Assembly (NCBI GenBank): GCA_938049385.1
Contig: CALIBQ010000007.1
Span: 50,596 to 114,595 of the forward strand
From: an uncultured Anaerolineae bacterium
Lineage (GTDB): Bacteria > Chloroflexota > Anaerolineae > JACIWP01
Length of the DNA stretch: 64,000 bases
Reading direction: 5' to 3'
The position numbers were made by a program, and so were the translations under genes. The stretch's first letter is position 1, and each line of letters opens with the position of its first letter. Positions 59,535 through 64,000 of this stretch are shown piece after piece. The notes under the pieces are model-generated. The model was not told the DNA's origin and did no database searches. It saw only the letters and a program-made list of their open reading frames with translations.

Positions 59535-60199
59535 GCCGCCGGCCCCCCCCTTTCGGCCAGGATGAACATCTGCCGACCCAGGATACGCCAGGCCGGCGGG
59601 AACATCAGGTACAGCCGCACGAAGAACGGCCCCTTGGGCAGGGCGCTCTTGCTGGTGAAAGGCATAAAGCGCGGGATGACCTGGCGCGGCACGAACCCGT
59701 GGCCGGCCAGCGCCTCCACCATGCTCAAGTGGCTGAGCGGGATATGATGGTCGAAGAAATCCCAGTACTCCTTATACAGGTACTTGATGTTGGGCTGGAG
59801 GATCAACAGCCGGCCGCCCGGCACCAGCACACGGTGAATCTCCCGCAGGGTCTGGCTCATGGCCATCTTATCGGGCAGATGCTCGAAAAAGTTACTGCAG
59901 AAGACCACGTCCACCGTTTCATCGGCAATAGGGGATAGGTCGGTGGCCGGCGTGCGATAGACAATAACCTCCGGGCGGGCGTAGCGGGCGGTCTCTTCGC
60001 TGATGTCCACAGCATAGCGCGTCCGGCACTGGATGTTGTTGATGAACTCGCAGAAGCCGGCGCCCAGGTCCAGCACCACATCTTCGGGCCGCACATAGCG
60101 CTGGAAGAAGTGCCGGCACAGCACCTGCCAGATGACGTTTTTGGCGCGGCGCTCTTCCTCGCTGAAGCGGTGGGCGTACATGGCCTCAATCTCCCCCAT
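59531..60199 (-). CDS. Class I SAM-dependent methyltransferase
   Basis: A 222-aa methyltransferase: VLDLGAGFCEFINNIQC (motif I with GAG in place of GCG), YAVDISEETARYARPE, VVFCSNFFEHLPDK and VLVPGGRLLILQPN. The start at the ATG at 60199 (MGEIEAMYAHRFS) overlaps the flavoprotein stop by 14 bp. The longer frame adds a basic nonsense segment. Probably works with the flavoprotein and DUF362 protein encoded upstream. Confidence 0.8.
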   Translation of the reverse strand: MGEIEAMYAHRFSEEERRAKNVIWQVLCRHFFQRYVRPEDVVLDLGAGFCEFINNIQCRTRYAVDISEETARYARPEVIVYRTPATDLSPIADETVDVVFCSNFFEHLPDKMAMSQTLREIHRVLVPGGRLLILQPNIKYLYKEYWDFFDHHIPLSHLSMVEALAGHGFVPRQVIPRFMPFTSKSALPKGPFFVRLYLMFPPAWRILGRQMFILAERGGPAA

Positions 60200-61526
60200 C
60201 TTTGCCCCTCTCCGCCAGAATATGCGCCGCGGCGCGCCGGCCCAGCCCAATGCTGTTGCTGACCGTGCGATCGTCCGGATAGAGCTGATGAGAGTCGGTG
60301 ATGAAAAGGCCCTGCACAGGGCTAACCATGCCGGCGACCTGCTGGGAAAAGCCCGTGGTGCAGATAGGCTGGGCGTACTGGTCGCGGAAGACCCACCAAG
60401 CGCGCACCCAGGAGGCGTCGAAATCGGGACGCATCAGACGCAGATAGCCCAGGTATTCCTGGTAAATCTCCTCGTCGGCCAGATGATAGCGCGGGCTGTC
60501 CGAGGGCAGGTACTGCGGCAGATACAGGATATGGTCGCCGTTGGCGCAGACGCCGGCGTTCAGGTTGCTGAACTCGATAACGCCGGCCAGCGCGATGCGG
60601 CTGTCGCTGATGTTGGTCCAGAAGTAGGGCGAATAGCGCTGTTTCAGCCGCAGTACCAGGCAGGTCACGCCGATGGAGTCAATATTATTGAGGCCGGCCA
60701 AGCGCTCCTGGCCGGCGCCGTGCACCATGCCGGCCAGATAGGGCGTCGGGATGGTGGCCAGCACCGCGTCGTAGGGGATGGTCTCGCCGGCGAACCGCAC
60801 GCCCTGCACGCGCCCCCCGTCCAGCAGGATGGCCTCGACCGGCCGGCCGGTATGGATGACGCCGCCCTGCCGGCGGATTCGCTCCGCCAGCGCGTCCACC
60901 AGCGTCTGGGTGCCCCCCTGCAGATAGCCCAGCTTTTCGAGCTGGAGCAAGCGGGTGCGGGATTTGCCCAGGCGGTGGATGCGCGCCCACATCCAGGCGG
61001 CGGACAGCCGGCCGGCATACGGCCCGAACTTTAATGAGATGAGCGGCGCATAGATGCTCTCGTAGACGCGCCGGCCGAACTGGTCAATCAGCCATTCCTC
61101 GGCCGTCCGGTGCTCGATAGCGCGCCAGGCGCCGGCCGGCTGGCGCTTGATGTCCATGATGCGCAGTCCAAAGCGCAGTTTCTCCGCCCAGCCCCACGGC
61201 CGGAAGAACAGCACATCCCACGGATAGCCGAAGGAGTACCAGGCGCCCTGATAATACTGCCCCATCTTGGTCAGGCGCCAGCGCAGGCGCTCCTTCAGCC
61301 CCAGCTCCTCCAGCATCTGGAAGTATTCATGGTCGTTCAAGCAAATGAAATGGTAATAGCGCTCCAGGTAGCCGTCGTCGAGGGGGAAACTGCTGGCCAG
61401 GCCGCCCAGCGTCTGCTCCTTCTCGTACAAGGCAACGGAGACGCCCTGGCGTGTCAGCTCATAGGCCGCCGTCAGGCCAGCGACCCCTCCCCCGATGACT
61501 GCCACACGATGCCCCGAATCGGACAC
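60186..61526 (-). CDS. FAD-dependent amine-oxidase-like oxidoreductase, GTG start
   Basis: 446 aa. VAVIGGGVAGLTAAYELTR near the N-terminus (ADP-binding GxGxxG) and YEKEQTLGGLASSF, then GGTQTLVDALAERI and LFITDSHQLYPDDRTVS near the end, as in the COG1232/protoporphyrinogen-oxidase-like group seen in polysaccharide clusters. The GTG at 61526 has GGAG seven bases upstream and follows the DUF362 stop by four bases; the longer ATG frame is Arg/Ser-rich nonsense. It may oxidise or reduce a lipid or sugar intermediate; the substrate is unknown. Confidence 0.75.
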   Translation of the reverse strand: MSDSGHRVAVIGGGVAGLTAAYELTRQGVSVALYEKEQTLGGLASSFPLDDGYLERYYHFICLNDHEYFQMLEELGLKERLRWRLTKMGQYYQGAWYSFGYPWDVLFFRPWGWAEKLRFGLRIMDIKRQPAGAWRAIEHRTAEEWLIDQFGRRVYESIYAPLISLKFGPYAGRLSAAWMWARIHRLGKSRTRLLQLEKLGYLQGGTQTLVDALAERIRRQGGVIHTGRPVEAILLDGGRVQGVRFAGETIPYDAVLATIPTPYLAGMVHGAGQERLAGLNNIDSIGVTCLVLRLKQRYSPYFWTNISDSRIALAGVIEFSNLNAGVCANGDHILYLPQYLPSDSPRYHLADEEIYQEYLGYLRLMRPDFDASWVRAWWVFRDQYAQPICTTGFSQQVAGMVSPVQGLFITDSHQLYPDDRTVSNSIGLGRRAAAHILAERGKDGGD

Positions 61527-61530
61527 ACGC

Positions 61531-62613
61531 TCACTCCATGACCTTGATCGTTTCTGCCTCAGGCGCCGGCTCCGCCCAGGTCTCATCGCGCCACTGCCGG
61601 CCGTAGAGCGGATGGGCGAGGACCTCATCGCGCAAGCGGTGCCCCTTGCCCAAGTAGTACCAGATCCAGTACCAGACCTTGGCGCCGGCGCAGTAGATGT
61701 TGAATATCGGCGTGTCGAACATCAGCGGCCGCAGGAAGGAGCGGCGCAGGGTCAGTTCCACCAGTGAGACCAGGTTGTGGCGCGCCGGCACGAATTGATA
61801 ATTCAGACCGCGGAAATCCTCGCCGGCCATCTCGATGGCCTCCAGGTCCGCCACGCCCAGGCCGTGCTCGGCGCACATCTGGATATGCGGGATGCGGCGC
61901 GAGTCAAAGCCCATCAGCTCCGCCTGCACCGCTTCCAGCGCCACGAAGTCGCCCGAGGCCAGCACGCGGCCGATGACCCGCGGCCGGCCCGACTTGGGCG
62001 CGTCCCCGTCCATGCCTACGGTAGCATCCAGCACCGCGAAATGAGGCCGGAAGACGCGGTTGATGTCCACCAGCGCCTCGTTCAGGATGAGATGATAGTT
62101 ATGCCGGCCCTTGTCCAGACAGCCCCATTGATTCTTGATCGGCCCGGTCAGTTGGGTCTTATCATGGGTCTTCATCACCGGCACGGTGATCATCTCCCGC
62201 TCCAGGAGGATCTCCGGCACGTCAATATGGCGCAGGACCAGGCCGTCTTTCAGCGCTACCCGCCGATAGCGCCCCTTCGACATATTCACGAAAGGCACAT
62301 TGTACTTCTTACAGACTTGCTCCACAAATGAGATGCGGTAGGCCTTCTCGATATCCACCAGCACCTGGTCCGACTCCACCACGGCGATGCTGTGGACGTG
62401 ATCGCGGATAGTCTGGATGATGCCCTCGATGACCCACGGCGAGGTTACTGAGCCAGGCATGAACATATCCCAGCCCAGGTTGGGCTTGATGACGACATCC
62501 GCGCCGGCGGAGATATAGCGGCGCCAATCGGCCAGCTCCATAGCCTCTCGCACCGCCGCCGGCACGCTGTCCTGTACCCGCACGTTGCTGACAAGCACCT
62601 TCGACATAGTCAT
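61531..62613 (-). CDS. DUF362 domain protein
   Basis: 360 aa. Begins MTMSKVLVSNVRVQDSV; contains VVIKPNLGWDMFMPGSVTSP, VVESDQVLVDIEKAY, PVMKTHDKTQLTGPIKNQWG and AVLDATVGMDGDAPKSG, the conserved blocks of the DUF362 family. It lacks the C-terminal ferredoxin domain found in some members, and the C-terminus has a hydrophobic stretch (VWYWIWYYLG). Function of DUF362 proteins is largely unknown. It lies between a GT-C gene and the flavoprotein, with four-base gaps on both sides. Confidence 0.8.
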   Translation of the reverse strand: MTMSKVLVSNVRVQDSVPAAVREAMELADWRRYISAGADVVIKPNLGWDMFMPGSVTSPWVIEGIIQTIRDHVHSIAVVESDQVLVDIEKAYRISFVEQVCKKYNVPFVNMSKGRYRRVALKDGLVLRHIDVPEILLEREMITVPVMKTHDKTQLTGPIKNQWGCLDKGRHNYHLILNEALVDINRVFRPHFAVLDATVGMDGDAPKSGRPRVIGRVLASGDFVALEAVQAELMGFDSRRIPHIQMCAEHGLGVADLEAIEMAGEDFRGLNYQFVPARHNLVSLVELTLRRSFLRPLMFDTPIFNIYCAGAKVWYWIWYYLGKGHRLRDEVLAHPLYGRQWRDETWAEPAPEAETIKVME

Positions 62614-62617
62614 TCCC

Positions 62618-63868
62618 TTATTCCGTCCGCCGTAAGATGTACAGCCGGCGCCAGGACCAGCGCAGGGGCGACCAGTACGGCTCTTCCCCCAGCACCTGAT
62701 AGCCGGCCAGCGGCGAGAAAGATACCACATACCGCCGCGTGATGAACGGGAACAGCTCCATGTAGGCCGGCGCCCCTTCCTGCTGCGTCCGCTCTCCTTG
62801 CCGCAGACGGTCGGCGAAATGCCAGCCGTTCCAGGCGAACCCCCCGTCTATCTGTTCCAGTGGGACACCCTGCGCGGTCAGGCGCTCGCCGGCGCGCCAG
62901 GCGGCCCCGTTCCATCCCACGAACTCTGCCGTCAGCGCCAGGGAGAAGGCGAGATACAGGGCCAGCAGTCCGCCGGCCAGCGCCCAGGCCGGCCGCATCC
63001 CCTCCCTCTGCACGGCCCGCAGGAAGAGCGCCGCGGTCGGCACCAGCACTACCAGCAGATAGCGCTCGTAAATCACACCGCTGAAGAGCACCACCGGCGC
63101 CAGATTGGCGGCCGCCGCAAGCCACAGCAGTCCTGCCGGCCAATCCTCCGCGCGCGCCGCGCCAGACGTGCGCCGGCGCAGAGCCGGCCACAACAGCAAC
63201 CCCACGCCGAGACAGCTCAGCGCGGTGATGGCGAGCCAGAAGCGGTAGGAGAAGAGCATTTCCCGCTCGCCGGCCAGCCATTCCCCCGGACTGCCGGTGC
63301 CGAAGGGCGTCCAGACCGCCGGATAATAGGGCATCATGCGCCAGACGCCGATATACGGCAGGCGGTACGGGAGAAAGAAGCGCAGGAGCGCGCCGGCGCC
63401 GGCCAGAATGGTCAGCAGGGCCGGCTTCCAGACATCTTTCCATCCGCCGCGCCGGAAGAGCATCATGACGCCGGCGGCCGCCGTGATGGGGAGCAGGAAG
63501 AGCCCCATATACATCAGTAGCTGGAAGAGCTTGAGGGCCAATCCCTCGATGGTCAGATCGCGGTCAATCCACATCAGGATGTCGGCGCGCGCCGGCAGGA
63601 TGCCCAGGCGCGGCAGTGCCATCAGCACCAGCAGGGCCAGCGCCGGCAGGAGAATGCCGGCCAGTCCCTCCCGCCAGGGGAAGGGACGCCGTCGGCGCAC
63701 CCATTCCCACAGCAGATAGGCTCCCAGCGCGGCCGGCAGGACGATGCCGTTCTGGCGCACCAGCACCGCCAGCGCGGCGAACACTGCCCCTAGCGCGTAC
63801 CAGCCCACGCCGCCGCGCCGCACACCGCGCACGTATATCCACAGCGCCAGCGTCAGCCAGGCTAGTAC
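62618..63868 (-). pseudogene. GT-C (ArnT/PMT-like) membrane protein, 5' end lost to IS630 insertion
   Basis: About 416 codons remain of a polytopic GT-C-type protein; the frame is open up to about 63868, just inside the insertion, where it reads through LAWLTLALWIYVRG. The helices and the C-terminal soluble part (VSFSPLAGYQVLGEEPYW) match its neighbours, but the N-terminal helix and the catalytic DE loop are missing. Beyond 63868 the frame meets a stop inside foreign DNA that leads into an IS630-type transposase. A GTG at 63832 could start a shortened product. Most likely inactive. Confidence 0.75.
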
Positions 63869-64000
63869 TTGACCACGTTGGTTTCATACGGTATCCTTCT
63901 CTCCATGACATTCATGTGGAGGGAAGGAATCATGCCCAGGCCCAAGGTGTACGCAGTCGAGCTGACCGGGGAACAACGATCACGTCTGCTTGAGCTGGTC
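63866..64000 (+). mobile_element. Left end of an IS630-family insertion sequence
   Basis: At 63866-63870 (tagtac) the coding sequence of the membrane protein ends and unrelated, less GC-rich DNA begins, followed by a plus-strand ribosome site and transposase start. IS630 elements insert at TA, which fits this junction. The right end lies beyond the window, so the inverted repeats cannot be compared. Confidence 0.6.
63932..64000 (+). CDS. IS630-family transposase, N-terminal fragment
   Basis: 23 codons to the right edge. The start MPRPKVYAVELTGEQRSRLL matches the usual MARPKVYxVxLTxEER opening of IS630-family transposases, a helix-turn-helix region. The ribosome site GGAGGGAAGG lies four bases before the ATG at 63932. 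The only plus-strand gene in the window. Confidence 0.65.
   Translation, partial: MPRPKVYAVELTGEQRSRLLELV

Noticed and set aside
1..64000. CRISPR array, tRNA or rRNA genes
   Set aside because: No regularly spaced direct repeats of 25-40 bp with unique spacers, and no cloverleaf or rRNA-like sequence; the few gaps are short and accounted for.

Overview
This 64 kb window is a GC-rich, almost gap-free surface-polysaccharide locus. All but one of the roughly 50 genes lie on the minus strand, and many are joined by 4-bp start/stop overlaps (ATGA or GTGA). The organism looks like a member of the Chloroflexota (Anaerolineae-like). The pointers are secreted proteins with Pro/Thr linkers, DNRLRE modules and SdrD-like modules ending in short LPLL-type tails, a very high density of the palindrome GCCGGC, and a long mixed array of GT-B and GT-C glycosyltransferases. 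This assignment is inference; no rRNA or tRNA is present to confirm it.

Left block (1-8411): four secreted-protein genes. Three (1-1159, 1383-4262, 6156-8411) are paralogues of an unassigned TIM-barrel, glycosidase-like family. The fourth (4341-6133) carries a DNRLRE and an SdrD-like module and is broken by a 74-bp insertion flanked by 37-bp direct repeats. A consensus SigA-type promoter (TTGACG-N17-TATAAT) precedes the leftmost gene.

Central block (8760-31496): an export-type polysaccharide operon. It holds a WbpB/WbpE/WbpD-like trio for a 2,3-diamino sugar nucleotide (the dehydrogenase is frameshifted), an Alg13/Alg14-type split glycosyltransferase, seven GT4 enzymes, an unusual nucleotidyltransferase-thymidylate-kinase-like fusion, a Wzy/O-antigen-ligase-type protein, a Wzz/GumC-type co-polymerase, a Wzx flippase, methyltransferases and a B12-binding radical SAM enzyme. 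A hairpin terminator lies just after its last gene. No initiating phosphoglycosyltransferase is visible.

Next is a secreted esterase flanked by DNRLRE modules (31558-34960), split by a G7 homopolymer shift. The right block (35018-63868) is dominated by ten polytopic GT-C-type (ArnT/PMT/YfhO-like) proteins; an eleventh lies in the central block. They are interleaved with methyltransferases, a polyprenyl-phosphate-sugar-synthase-like GT2, DUF2304, an XrtA-type polysaccharide deacetylase, an HpnA-like epimerase, a second B12-radical SAM protein, a metallophosphoesterase with an inserted beta-sandwich, and a DUF362/flavoprotein pair. The last gene is cut by an IS630-family insertion at the right edge, the only plus-strand gene.

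Together the genes suggest lipid-linked assembly of a complex, methylated and acetylated glycan (GT4s, Wzx/Wzy/Wzz), further decoration outside the membrane by GT-C enzymes using polyprenyl-phosphate sugars, and secreted enzymes that modify the surface. Three frame disruptions (two in homopolymers, one at a direct repeat) suggest either sequence error or real decay.
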